Assembly: GCF_000418325.1 (NCBI RefSeq)
Contig: NC_021658.1
Coordinates: 1,488,001 to 1,552,000 of the forward strand
Source: Sorangium cellulosum So0157-2
Lineage (GTDB): Bacteria > Myxococcota_A > Polyangia > Polyangiales > Polyangiaceae
Direction: 5' to 3'
DNA length: 64,000 nt
This document shows positions 37,937 through 46,869 of this stretch, piece after piece (the first letter of the stretch is position 1; the number at the start of each line of letters is the position of its first letter). The notes under the pieces are model-generated. The model did not search any database, was not told the origin of the DNA, and saw only the letters and a list, made by a program, of their open reading frames with translations. The translations under genes and the position numbers were made by a program.

Positions 37937-40357
37937 TCATGGGAGGATGGCGGGCGACGGCTCGCCCTTGTAGACCTGCGAGCAGCGGGGCTTCTTTGCG
38001 TCGGCGGGGCAGCCGAGCCCCTGGTAGAAGCTCAGCGAGTTCGCCGGGGGGGCGTAGCCGCTCGGGACCTCCAGCCTCCCGACCTGGGCGAAGTAGGAGA
38101 GGCACGCGTCGCGCCACCAGCGCGCCTCGTAGTGCTGGATCTGCAGGAAATCGGCCACGTCCTTGAAGCGCTTTGCGTCGATGCGGCCCTCGACGGACTG
38201 CCATGCATCGCGCAGGAGCTTCACCCCGTCCACGCCGAGGCTGTAGCGGTGGACGAGCTCCTCCCAGACCGTCCGCCCGGAGCTCAGCTCGTCCTGCCAG
38301 CCGACTTTGTGGAAGAAGAGCAGAAGGTCGTCAGGCACCGTGTCCCGACTTCCGAACTGCTGTCCCACGGGCGCGGCGTACTGGGCGACCGCGTTGCTGC
38401 CCGAGGGAGATCGGTTGAAGCCGATGCCGTTCGCGTCCGCCTTGTGGTAGTAGACCGGGTTCCACTCGGCGCGGCCCAGGTCGTTCACCCAAGGGGCCGG
38501 CCCGTAGTGGTGGTCGCTGCCCATGATGTGGACCAGGCCGAGCGGCGTCATGTAGTCGACGAGCGTCTGGTGAGAGCTCATCATCACCCGAACGACCGGC
38601 TCGACGACGGCGGGGTCGTTCGAGAACGTCTGGCGGACCCACTCCTCGGCGATGGCCTCCGCGGAGAGGTCCGGATTCCATGCCATCCGCCCGAACACGT
38701 ACCAGTTCGCCTGGTTCATGTGGGACCCGGTCCAGTTCGCGTCGTCGCCGACGTTGGAGACGCCCGCGATCGCGGTCGTCGCGTAGTCGTGGAGGGAGCC
38801 GTCGATGACCCGCGCCACGGTCGAGCCCTCGCCGTTCGCGTGGGTGTCCGCCCTGAGGACCTCCTCGTAGAGCGGGCCGAGATAGGCGAGGTGCGTATCT
38901 TCGCCGAGGTACTCCTTGGTGATCTGGAGCTCGAGGGCCAGCGGCGTCTTCGGCATGGCCCCGAACAGCGGATGGAACGGCTCTCGAGGCTGGAAGTCGA
39001 GGGGGCCGTTCTTGGCTTGCACGAGGACGTTCGCCTTGAACTTGCCGTCGAGGGGCTTGAACTCTTCGTACGCCTGCTTGATGCGGTCCGGAGGGCTCGT
39101 GTCCGAGTAGACGAAGGCGCGCCACATCACGATGCCCTTGTGGGGGGCGAGGGCGTCGGCGAGCATGTTGGCGCCGTCGGCGTGCGTGCGGTTATAGTCC
39201 TGCGGCCCCGGCTGCCCCTCGGAGTTCGCCTTCACGAGGAAGCCGCCGAAGTCGGGGATCTGCCGGTAGATCTCGTCGACCTTGTTCGCCCACCATTGCT
39301 TGACGTTCGCGTTGGTCGGGTCGGCCGTGCTCAGGTTGCCGATCTCGACCGGAGCGCTGAAGCGGGCCGTGACATAGACCTTGATGCCATAAGGGCGGAA
39401 GACGTCGGCGAGCGCCTTGACCTTGGTGAGGTACGACGGCGTGAGGACCTGCGCGTTGGCGTTCACGTTGGTGAGCACGGTCCCGTTGATGCCGAGGGAG
39501 GCGTTGGCCCTCGCGTAGTCCTTGTAACGGGGGGAGAGCGTGCCCGGCAGCGCGCTCCAGTCCCAGATGGAGCGGCCCGCGTAGCCGCGCTCCACGCTGC
39601 GATCGAGGTTGTCCCAGTGGTTCAGGATGCGATGCTCGATCTTGGGAGAGCCCCCGAGCGACAGCCCGGCGAGGGCGCTGTGGCTCTGGAGGTGCCGGAG
39701 GAGGGCGAAGGCGCCATAGAGCACGCCCACCTCCGTGTTGCCCGCCACGGCGATCACCGATTGGCCTCCCACGTCCGCGGCCTCGACGAGGTAGCCCTCG
39801 GGGCCCAGGTCGCCGAGGCGCGCCGCGAGCGGGAGGCCCTTGATGATGTCGGCGGCGGCCGTGCCGATCACCACGGCGCCCGGGCCGTCGACGGCCGCGC
39901 CGGCCTCGACGGTCCCGCCGGTCAGGCCGCTCAGGCCCTTGACCAGCTCGGCCTCGGCGATGTCGAGGCTCGCGCCGCTGCCCGATTTGACGACGCGCTT
40001 GAAGGCAGCCTGGTACTCGGCGAGGCGCCTCGGAATCGGGACCTTCGGGTACCGGAGCCAGAGGTCTGCTCCGGTCTCGTCCGGCAGGGAGTCCGGCAGG
40101 GGGTACTCCTCGTCGGAGCCCAGCATTCCGCCCTCGCCTCCGGCGCCATCGCCGCCGGCGCCGGTCGTGGCGCCGCCGCCCGAGCCGCCGCTCGCGCTCG
40201 TCGAGCCGGTCGCCTCGGTGGAGCCTCCCGTCGAGCTGGACCCGCCGCCGCTGCCGGTGGTCCCGTTCGGCCCATCGGCGCCGCTCGAGGAGCAGGCGCT
40301 CGCGAGCGCGACGCCGAGGAGCCCGACGAAGAGGAGCGGGGCTCTCCGGATCGTCAT
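37937..40357 (-). CDS. GH67 alpha-glucuronidase, lipoprotein
   Basis: 806 residues. Removes 4-O-methyl-glucuronic acid side groups from xylan fragments. The signal (PLLFVGLLGVALASAC-S) has a lipobox, then a Ser/Gly/Thr linker of about 60 residues. The N-terminal domain carries VIGTAAADIIKGLPLAARLGDLGPEGYLV. The TIM-barrel has family motifs: NHWDNLDRSVERGYAGRSIWDW, FLVKANSEGQPGPQDYNRTH, GANMLADALAPH, VLVQAKNGPLDFQPREPF. The C-terminal domain ends with helical KVGWQDELSSGRTVWEELVHRY. It shows the organism can use hemicellulose. Start at 40357 fits the lipoprotein signal, although an upstream ATG pair (40432/40426) with GGAAAGG would add 23-25 residues. Confidence 0.93.
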   Translation of the reverse strand: MTIRRAPLLFVGLLGVALASACSSSGADGPNGTTGSGGGSSSTGGSTEATGSTSASGGSGGGATTGAGGDGAGGEGGMLGSDEEYPLPDSLPDETGADLWLRYPKVPIPRRLAEYQAAFKRVVKSGSGASLDIAEAELVKGLSGLTGGTVEAGAAVDGPGAVVIGTAAADIIKGLPLAARLGDLGPEGYLVEAADVGGQSVIAVAGNTEVGVLYGAFALLRHLQSHSALAGLSLGGSPKIEHRILNHWDNLDRSVERGYAGRSIWDWSALPGTLSPRYKDYARANASLGINGTVLTNVNANAQVLTPSYLTKVKALADVFRPYGIKVYVTARFSAPVEIGNLSTADPTNANVKQWWANKVDEIYRQIPDFGGFLVKANSEGQPGPQDYNRTHADGANMLADALAPHKGIVMWRAFVYSDTSPPDRIKQAYEEFKPLDGKFKANVLVQAKNGPLDFQPREPFHPLFGAMPKTPLALELQITKEYLGEDTHLAYLGPLYEEVLRADTHANGEGSTVARVIDGSLHDYATTAIAGVSNVGDDANWTGSHMNQANWYVFGRMAWNPDLSAEAIAEEWVRQTFSNDPAVVEPVVRVMMSSHQTLVDYMTPLGLVHIMGSDHHYGPAPWVNDLGRAEWNPVYYHKADANGIGFNRSPSGSNAVAQYAAPVGQQFGSRDTVPDDLLLFFHKVGWQDELSSGRTVWEELVHRYSLGVDGVKLLRDAWQSVEGRIDAKRFKDVADFLQIQHYEARWWRDACLSYFAQVGRLEVPSGYAPPANSLSFYQGLGCPADAKKPRCSQVYKGEPSPAILP

Positions 40358-40938
40358 CCAAGGGGATCGCTTTGCTGGCGGTGGGCCTGAGCGATTTGAA
40401 ATCTCATGTTCCGAAGGAGGCGTCATCTGCATCAGCCTTTCCAGTGGAGGGGGCCAGGGAGAAGCAAGACCAAAGCGGTTTGCCGGCGTCAAGGGTGAAT
40501 CGCGGCGCTCGTCTCGGGCTGACACGGAGGCTCCGGCTCGACTCCGGCGCCCTCCGCCTCACTGCATTGCTTGCGTTTTTTTTCATCATGGTGGCTTCCG
40601 TCTCGGGTGGCGGTGCGCTCGGGCGGAGCCGCGCGCGCGGCGCAGGGCGCGTCCAGAAACGCGCCCGCTGGCGGGAAACGCGCCCGCTGGCCGGGGAGCT
40701 CAGCGGAGGCTCTCCGAGGACGCACGCATCGTTTGCGCCCCTGCGCGGTGGTTGCGCCTCGGCTGGCGCGGCGCAGCGCCGGCGAGCCCGCTTTCGTCTC
40801 TCGAGATCCGGCGCGAGCAGACGGTACGCTTGTTGATTGGTCTCGCGCTCGTCGAGGAAGCGCGGCTGCATGGAGGCGGCGCGCTCTCCGCCCCGAGCCT
40901 GCGCAGCGCGCGTGGGCCCACATCCCACGAGGTCGACC
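40358..40938. other. 581-bp divergent intergenic region
   Basis: Between the GH67 gene and the hybrid-cluster protein gene. It holds a T-rich run near 40580, and the 16-bp sequence AAACGCGCCCGCTGGC twice (40657-40672 and 40676-40691, 19 bases apart). The open frames here are Arg/Ala-rich and appear non-coding. No FNR or NsrR-type box was recognised. Confidence 0.55.
40657..40691. promoter_or_regulatory. direct repeat upstream of the hybrid-cluster protein gene
   Basis: AAACGCGCCCGCTGGC repeated with a start-to-start distance of 19 bases (two helical turns), about 250 bp before the hcp ATG. Helically phased direct repeats may be a regulator binding site; none is known for this sequence. Confidence 0.35.
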
Positions 40939-42246
40939 ATGACCATGTTCTGCAACCAGTGCGAGCAAGCGTCCCACGGGACCGGGTGCACCACGGCCGG
41001 CGTCTGCGGCAAGGACGAGGACGTCCAGTCGCTCCAGGAGCTCCTGATCTACGGCCTGAAGGGCGTCGCCGCCTACGCGCACCACGCGCGCAAGCTCGGC
41101 ATGCGCGACGAGCGGGTGAACGCCTTTCTCGAGGAGGCGCTCTTCTCCACCCTCACCAACGTGAGCTTCGACCCCGAGGCGCTGCTCGAGCTCTGCCTGG
41201 AGTGCGGCCAGGTGAACCTCCAGGTGATGAAGATGCTCGACGAGGGCCACCGCCTGCGCTTCGGCGAGCCGCGGCCGACCCTGGTCCGGGAGGGCACCGT
41301 CGCGGGGCCGGGGATCCTCGTCTCCGGGCACGATCTCGCGGACCTCGCCGAGCTGCTCCGGCAATGCGAGGGGACGGGCGCGAACGTGTACACGCACGGC
41401 GAGATGCTCCCGGCGCACGCGTATCCGAAGCTCTCGGCCCACCCGAACCTCGCCGGCCACTACGGCTCTGCGTGGCAGCACCAGAAATCCGAGTTCGCGG
41501 CGTTCTCGGGGGCGATCCTGATGACCTCGAACTGCGTGCTCGTCCCCAAGGAGGCCTACCGCGATCGCCTCTTCACCGCCGGCGTCACCGCGGTGCCCGG
41601 CGGCCGGCGCGTCCACGGCAGCGACTTCTCCGAGGTCATCCGGACCGCCCTCGCGCGCCCGCCCTTGCCCGATCATTTCGTCCGCGAGACCGAGGTCGGC
41701 CACCACCACGAGGCGATCCTCGCGCACGCGGGCGCCATCGTGGACGCGGTGAAGGCCGGGCAGATCAGCCGGTTCTTCCTGATCGGCGGCTGCGACGGCC
41801 CCGAGGCGGCGCGCAGCTACTACACCGATTACGCGGCGCAGACCCCGCGCGACTCGTTCATTCTCACGCTCGGCTGCGGCAAGTACCGGATTCGCAACCA
41901 GGACCACGGCACGCACCTCGGCTTGCCGCGGCTGCTCGACATGGGGCAATGCAACGACGCCTACGGCGCCATCCGCGTGGCCGGCGCGCTCGCCCAGGCG
42001 TTCGGCTGCGGGGTGAACGATCTGCCCCTCACGCTGGTGATCTCGTGGCTCGAGCAGAAGGCCGTGGCGGTGCTCCTCACGCTGCTCAGCCTGGGCGTGA
42101 AGGGCATCGTGCTCGGGCCGCGCCTGCCGGCCTTCCTCTCGCCGAACGTGCTGCGGCTGCTGCAGGAGCGCTACGATCTCCGGCTGACCAGCCGGGCGCC
42201 GTCCACGGACCTCTTGCAGCTGCACCGGGCGCCCGCGAGCGCCTGA
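40939..42246 (+). CDS. hcp: hydroxylamine reductase / hybrid-cluster protein, short form
   Basis: 435 residues. Reduces hydroxylamine or, in some bacteria, nitric oxide, thus acting in nitrosative stress. N-terminal Fe-S Cys motif: CNQCEQASHGTGCTTAGVCG. Hybrid-cluster ligands are seen as NVYTHGEMLPAH (His/Glu), MTSNCVLVP, IGGCDGPEAARSYY and LGCGKYRIRNQ. At 435 residues it is shorter than the 540-550 of class I/II proteins and fits the shorter class III form. ATG at 40939 has GAGG six bases upstream. It stands alone: no NorR-, NsrR- or reductase-type gene is adjacent, so the electron donor is unknown. Confidence 0.93.
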   Translation: MTMFCNQCEQASHGTGCTTAGVCGKDEDVQSLQELLIYGLKGVAAYAHHARKLGMRDERVNAFLEEALFSTLTNVSFDPEALLELCLECGQVNLQVMKMLDEGHRLRFGEPRPTLVREGTVAGPGILVSGHDLADLAELLRQCEGTGANVYTHGEMLPAHAYPKLSAHPNLAGHYGSAWQHQKSEFAAFSGAILMTSNCVLVPKEAYRDRLFTAGVTAVPGGRRVHGSDFSEVIRTALARPPLPDHFVRETEVGHHHEAILAHAGAIVDAVKAGQISRFFLIGGCDGPEAARSYYTDYAAQTPRDSFILTLGCGKYRIRNQDHGTHLGLPRLLDMGQCNDAYGAIRVAGALAQAFGCGVNDLPLTLVISWLEQKAVAVLLTLLSLGVKGIVLGPRLPAFLSPNVLRLLQERYDLRLTSRAPSTDLLQLHRAPASA

Positions 42247-42330
42247 GCGCCCGCACGAGCGCCCCCGAGCGAGAGCGCCGCGGCCGCCGTCTCGACGCGG
42301 TGGCGCCGGTGGCCTAGCCTGCTCGATGCC

Positions 42331-44040
42331 GTGAGCCGCACACCCCGTCGAACCCCCGCCTTCCCGGCCTCCATCGCCGCCCGCGCGGCCCTCCTGGGGG
42401 GCGCCGCGGCGCTCCTCGGCTGCGAGGCGCTCCTCGGCATCGAGGACGTGTCGCTCGACCCGGGGGCGGGCGGCGCCAGCGTCTCGTCGTCGGCCTCGAC
42501 CTCGACCTCGACGAACGGCGGGGGGCCGGCCGAGGGGGGCGGAGGGCAGGGGGGCCAGGCCCAGGGCGACTTCACGTTCGCCATCCAGTCGACCGGGGTC
42601 AACGTGCCCTACAACGGCGTCAATCACGTCGACGTCGCGATCACCCGGATCGGCGGCTTCGACGGGCCGGTCGAGGTCGACGTGCAGGCGCCGCCTCCCG
42701 GCCTCGTCGCGAAGGCGATCACCATCCCGCCGGGCAGCAGCGCGGGCAGGCTGGAGGTCGGCGCCTCCGGCGCGCTCACGCTGGGCACCGCGTTCGACCT
42801 GGAGCTCATCGCGACCTCCGGCGAGACCGCGCGCACCGACGCCGTGCGCGCCGTGGTCACGGGAAAACCCGGCACGCTCGACGAGAGCTTCGGCGAGGCG
42901 GGCATCTCCGCGTGGAACCTCGGCTCCGACGGCGGGGGCCTGCACGACCTCCGGCAGACGGCGCAGGGGAAGATCCTCACCGCCGGCAACAGCATCGACG
43001 GCCTCGGCGGGGCCCGCCTCAAGGGCTTCCGCCTGCTCGGCGACGGCGCGGCCGACGCGTCCTTCGCGGGCGGCGGCGGCGTGTCGGAGCGCTTCTGCGG
43101 GTGCACCAAATACCAGGTGCTCCGCGGGATCACGCGGCTCCTGAACGGCTCCGTCTTCCTCGTCGGCTACGCCCCCGGAGAGACGACGGACGACATCGCC
43201 TTCCTCCGCTACCGCGACGACGGGACCCTGGACGGCGTCGACTCGGGCAACACGGGCAAGGATCTGATCGATCTCGGCGGCGAGGAGCGCGTCGCGGCCA
43301 TGGATCTGTCGGCCTCGGAGCGGCTCCTCGTGACCGGCGAGCGCGACGGCCAGCTCTTCGTGGCGGCCATCAACCCCACGTACGGGTACCTCGACCGCGA
43401 CTTCGGCGCGGAGGAGGGGTGGACCGTCCCGCTCATGGGCAGCGCGAGCGCGGGCACGGCGCTCGCGGCGGGCGCGCGCGGCTCGACGCTGGTGGCCGGC
43501 TGGGTGGAGGACGGCGGCGATCGGGACCTCGTGCTGCTGGAGCTCACCTCGACCGGCGCGCTCGGCGGCCTCGGGATGATGCAGGTGACGCGCGCCGGCC
43601 GTCAGGAGCCGGTCGCGATGGCCGTCCAGCCCGACGGCCGCATCGTCGTGGCCGCGCGGAGCGAGGAGGCGGGCTCGAGCGACTACCTCGTGGTGCGCTT
43701 CGAGGCGGACGGCACGATCGACGAGACCTTCGGGGAGGACGGGCAAGCGCTCGCCGGGGTTCCGGGCGGCGCGGCGGTCGACATGGCGCTCCAGCTCGAC
43801 GGCCGCATCGTGGTCGCCGGCAACGTGGGGGAGTTCGCGGCCAGCCGGCCCACGCTCGCGCGCTTTCTGCCCGACGGCGCGCTCGATCCGACGTTCGGCG
43901 AGGGCGGGGTGCAGGCGGTGTTCCTCGGCGAGGAGAACGCCGTGCAGTCGATGACGGTCTCGGCCGACGGCAAGCTGCTCGTGGCCGGCACGCGGCAGAC
44001 GTTCCCCACGTACGGCCTCGTCGCGCGGCTCTGGAACTGA
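42331..44040 (+). CDS. delta-60 repeat lipoprotein
   Basis: 569 residues. GTG start. Signal with lipobox AALLGC-E, then a Ser/Thr and Gly-rich linker. A beta-sandwich-like region (FTFAIQSTGVNVPYNGVNHVDVAITRI) comes before several delta-60 repeats, marked by GTLDESFGEAGI, GTIDETFGEDGQ, GALDPTFGEGGV with intervening VAVQPDGRIVVAA-type strands. These repeats form a beta-propeller-like structure found in secreted myxobacterial and other bacterial proteins. Function unknown, probably surface display. GTG at 42331 is the only start available, since an ATG five bases upstream reads into a stop. Convergent with the nuclease-domain lipoprotein. Confidence 0.86.
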   Translation: MSRTPRRTPAFPASIAARAALLGGAAALLGCEALLGIEDVSLDPGAGGASVSSSASTSTSTNGGGPAEGGGGQGGQAQGDFTFAIQSTGVNVPYNGVNHVDVAITRIGGFDGPVEVDVQAPPPGLVAKAITIPPGSSAGRLEVGASGALTLGTAFDLELIATSGETARTDAVRAVVTGKPGTLDESFGEAGISAWNLGSDGGGLHDLRQTAQGKILTAGNSIDGLGGARLKGFRLLGDGAADASFAGGGGVSERFCGCTKYQVLRGITRLLNGSVFLVGYAPGETTDDIAFLRYRDDGTLDGVDSGNTGKDLIDLGGEERVAAMDLSASERLLVTGERDGQLFVAAINPTYGYLDRDFGAEEGWTVPLMGSASAGTALAAGARGSTLVAGWVEDGGDRDLVLLELTSTGALGGLGMMQVTRAGRQEPVAMAVQPDGRIVVAARSEEAGSSDYLVVRFEADGTIDETFGEDGQALAGVPGGAAVDMALQLDGRIVVAGNVGEFAASRPTLARFLPDGALDPTFGEGGVQAVFLGEENAVQSMTVSADGKLLVAGTRQTFPTYGLVARLWN

Positions 44041-44073
44041 GCGCGGGCGCGCTCCGGGCGCGGCGGCCGCGCT

Positions 44074-44100
44074 GCCGGGCGCGGCGGGGCGGCGCCCGGC
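44074..44100. terminator. bidirectional hairpin between convergent lipoprotein genes
   Basis: GCCGGGCGC-GGCGGGGCG-GCGCCCGGC, a nine-bp stem and nine-base loop in the 73-bp gap between the delta-60 gene and the endonuclease-domain gene. Confidence 0.5.
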
Positions 44101-44113
44101 GGGCCGCTGCGGC

Positions 44114-45841
44114 TCAGAACGGCGAGCCGTCCACGCGCGTGCCGGGCGAGCTGTCGCTCGCGGCGAGGGCGGTGTGCAGCGCGAAGGGCTCTCCCGGGGT
44201 GGCGTCGGGGTCGCGGTTCATCGAGACGCCGTCGGTGGAGAGGGTCGCGTCGTAGGTCATCGCGTCCACGGTGGCGCCGGACGCGTCCTTGAGCGTCACG
44301 GTGTCGCCCGCGTTGGTGAGCTCGAGGCGCCCCGTGGACGCGGCCACGGCCCAGCTCGCGCCGGGGGGCACGGCCGTCGCGCCGCCGTACACCACGATGG
44401 CCGCGTCGGGCGCGAGCGTCGTCCCGGCGGCGAAGGTGTGCCGCACCGACGCGCGGTCGGAGAGCGTCCACCCGCCGAGGTCGGCGGCCGACGCGCCGAG
44501 GTTCACGATCTCGACGAACTCGCTGGCCGTGACGCTCTCGGGCTCGTTGGCGAGGATCTCGTTGAGGAAGACGGCGGCCGTGCCCGGCGTCGGATCGACG
44601 GGGGACGCGTCCACGGGGATCAAGAAGTCGCGCACGACGCCCATGTGCTGCATCTGGTCGGCGCCGCTGTCGGTCGCGAGGGCGGGGCTGAGCTCCGCGA
44701 TCGGCGTGTAGACGCGGGTGTCCGCCACGAGGCCGTTCGCGAAGCTGCTCTCGCCGATCACGACGGCGGTCTCGTGCGCATCCAGGTCGGTGTCGACGAG
44801 CACCCAGTCGTACGGCTTGCTCCTGCCGGCGTTCGTATCGGTGTCTCCGTTCCTGTCGGCGGGGTAGGGGCCGGACGTGACGACGACCTCCGACAGGGTC
44901 GAGATGCACGACTCCGTCCGGTTGTCGGTGTTGAAGTCGCCGCCGATGACCAGGTAATCGCCCTCGGGCACGCGCTCGCGGAGGCGCTCGACGAGCTGCC
45001 GCGCCTCGGACTGGCGATCGCCCGCATTGGAGGTCAGGAAGTGGACGCTGACGGCCCAGAGGTCGATCGGGCCGGGGATGTCGATGCGCGCCCAGGCGAA
45101 GTCCCGGTTGGGCGCCTCGCTGTCCTCCCACTCGCCGGCTTCGAGGATCGGATAACGGCTCGCGATGCCGTTCGGGATCTGCGCGCCCGCTTCGCGGTAG
45201 TAGCTGAACGTGCTGCCGAAGGTGTCGTCGACGAAGGTGCGGAGCGCGTCCGCGCCGTTGGTGCCGTAGTTGAGCTCCTGGAGCAGGACGATATCCGGTC
45301 TGACCCCCTGCATGATGCGCTGGCCGTGGCCGGGGTCGTAGCTCTGGCGCGTTCCGCTCGTGAGGTTCGCGGCCATGAGCCGGACGCGCACCGGGGGGAC
45401 GTCCTCGCCGCCGCCGGAGCCGCCCTCGCCGCCGGAGCCGGCCTCGCCGCCTGCGCCTTGGCCACCGGTGCCGCCCTGGCCGCCGGCGCCGCCCTGGCCG
45501 CCGGCGCCGCCCTGGCCGCCGGCGCCGCCTTGACCGCCGGCGCCGCCTTGACCGCCGGCGCCGCCCTGGCCGCCGTCTCCGCCTTGACCACCGGCGCCAC
45601 CCTGGCCGCCTTGGCCGCCGCCTTGACCGCCGGCGCCGCCCCCGCCGCTGGCATCGCCGCCGCCGCCCAGCCCGCCGGCGCCCGCGGCGCCGCCCTCCCC
45701 ACCCGACGATGCCGACGACGCGAGGTCATCCCCTTCCACCGGCGGCGAATCGGCGCCGCAGGCGGTGCCGGCGACGGCGGACAGGAGCAAGGAGAGCCGC
45801 AAGAGCAGGTGCCCCACGGTCAAGGGAGACAACACGCGCAT
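44114..45841 (-). CDS. endonuclease/exonuclease/phosphatase-lamin tail lipoprotein
   Basis: 575 residues. Signal with lipobox SAVAGTAC-G. A linker of about 100 residues is built almost wholly from GGAGGQGG-type units. The EEP domain follows: VRLMAANLTSG, VLLQELNYGTNG, FLTSNAGDRQSEARQLVERLRE and DYLVIGGDFNTDN, then a KPYDWVLVDTDL motif. It is thus a metal-dependent phosphodiesterase, probably DNase. Last comes a lamin-tail domain (VFLNEILANEPESVTASEFVEIVNLG ... GGWTLSDRA). The combination of nuclease plus lamin-tail is frequent in secreted bacterial nucleases. It could degrade extracellular DNA. Convergent with delta-60 gene. Confidence 0.9.
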   Translation of the reverse strand: MRVLSPLTVGHLLLRLSLLLSAVAGTACGADSPPVEGDDLASSASSGGEGGAAGAGGLGGGGDASGGGGAGGQGGGQGGQGGAGGQGGDGGQGGAGGQGGAGGQGGAGGQGGAGGQGGAGGQGGTGGQGAGGEAGSGGEGGSGGGEDVPPVRVRLMAANLTSGTRQSYDPGHGQRIMQGVRPDIVLLQELNYGTNGADALRTFVDDTFGSTFSYYREAGAQIPNGIASRYPILEAGEWEDSEAPNRDFAWARIDIPGPIDLWAVSVHFLTSNAGDRQSEARQLVERLRERVPEGDYLVIGGDFNTDNRTESCISTLSEVVVTSGPYPADRNGDTDTNAGRSKPYDWVLVDTDLDAHETAVVIGESSFANGLVADTRVYTPIAELSPALATDSGADQMQHMGVVRDFLIPVDASPVDPTPGTAAVFLNEILANEPESVTASEFVEIVNLGASAADLGGWTLSDRASVRHTFAAGTTLAPDAAIVVYGGATAVPPGASWAVAASTGRLELTNAGDTVTLKDASGATVDAMTYDATLSTDGVSMNRDPDATPGEPFALHTALAASDSSPGTRVDGSPF

Positions 45842-46008
45842 CTCGTTGCACCGGACCTTTCTTGGTTCCTTTCATGAGAGCATGAAGACGAGCGCGGCAG
45901 ATACCCCGATCGTCGGCGAGCTCCCCATCTGAGGCATCGGGAGCCCATGTGTGGCGTCCCCGCCGCTCCCCAGGCGCTACGGCTGGCGCAGACCGTCGTC
46001 GCGCCCCT

Positions 46009-46653
46009 TCAGCGCGCGCGGCGTCGCTCTCCCGGCGCGAGACCCGCCCCGGGCGCGCCGTAGCGCAGCCCGTCGATCAGCAGGTCGACCATGCGCTGAC
46101 CGTGGAGAGCTCCGTCCTCGCCGGTGGCGATGCAGAGGTTGCCGACCGCGCGCAACAGCTCGTACGGCGCGACGTCGGCGCGGATCTGACCGGCGCTCAC
46201 CGCCGCGTCGAGCAGCGATTGGAGGGCCGGCTCGAGGTGCTGCCGGAAGTACGCCGGCAGGGCGTCGAAGGCAGGGTCTCCGGAGTGCAGGGCCGCGGCG
46301 AGCCCGCGCTTCGTCGCGATGAAGCTCGTGTATCGGCGAAGCCAGCGCGCCAGCGCCTCGACCGGCTCGTGCTCGCGCGAAAGCGCGGGGGCGGCGGCGG
46401 CGCATGCGTCGACCTCGCGTCGAAACACCGCCGCGACGAGGTCGGAGCGCTGCGGGAAGTGACGGTAGACGGTCGCGACCCCGACACCGGCCCGCGCGGC
46501 GATCTCACGCACGGGCGCGTCCACGCCCTTGTCGCCGAAGACGGCCTTGGCCGCCTCGAGCAGCGCGTCGAGGTTGCGCTGGGCGTCGGCGCGCACGCCC
46601 CGCGCCGCAGGCGCCTGCGCTTCGGGCTTCTCTGCTCTCGCCGATGGCTTCAC
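46009..46653 (-). CDS. TetR-family transcriptional regulator
   Basis: 214 residues. HTH segment at residues about 20-65 (RNLDALLEAAKAVFGDKGVDAPVREIAARAGVGVATVYRHFPQRSDL). C-terminal domain of the TetR-like effector type (PAYFRQHLEPALQSLLDAAVSAGQIRADVAPYELLRAV). GTG at 46653 (MKPSARAEKPEA) is chosen, with AGGGA four bases upstream. The frame is open farther upstream without coding character. It ends a cluster of single genes; the likely target is unknown. Confidence 0.88.
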   Translation of the reverse strand: MKPSARAEKPEAQAPAARGVRADAQRNLDALLEAAKAVFGDKGVDAPVREIAARAGVGVATVYRHFPQRSDLVAAVFRREVDACAAAAPALSREHEPVEALARWLRRYTSFIATKRGLAAALHSGDPAFDALPAYFRQHLEPALQSLLDAAVSAGQIRADVAPYELLRAVGNLCIATGEDGALHGQRMVDLLIDGLRYGAPGAGLAPGERRRAR

Positions 46654-46755
46654 GTCGTCCCTGCCTCGGTCGAATCGTGCGCCAGCGCTCCGCCCCTGAC
46701 AAACGGTATCGACGACGAGGCGCTGCAGCGAGCGTGCCGCAGCCCCCGCGACGCC

Positions 46756-46869
46756 GCGGCGGTGCGCGTGGACGGCATCACGAAGGAGGACGGCCGCTAC
46801 GCGCTCTCCGGCCTGCCGCCCGCGCGCTGGACGATCACCGCCTCGGCGCCGCATCAAAGCAGCGCTAGG
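46756..46869 (+). pseudogene. remnant of a carboxypeptidase-regulatory-like domain
   Basis: One open stretch reads VRVDGITKEDGRYALSGLPP followed by ARWTITASAPHQ, the typical end of a carboxypeptidase regulatory-like (beta-sandwich) domain. It has no start or stop of its own and abuts the C-terminal coding end of the giant kinase on the other strand. It is probably the fragment of a lost gene. Confidence 0.5.

Noticed and set aside
40489..43746. 1085-residue minus-strand frame across hcp and the delta-60 gene
   Set aside because: Antisense shadow over two well-supported genes, Arg/Glu/Ala-rich with no domain.
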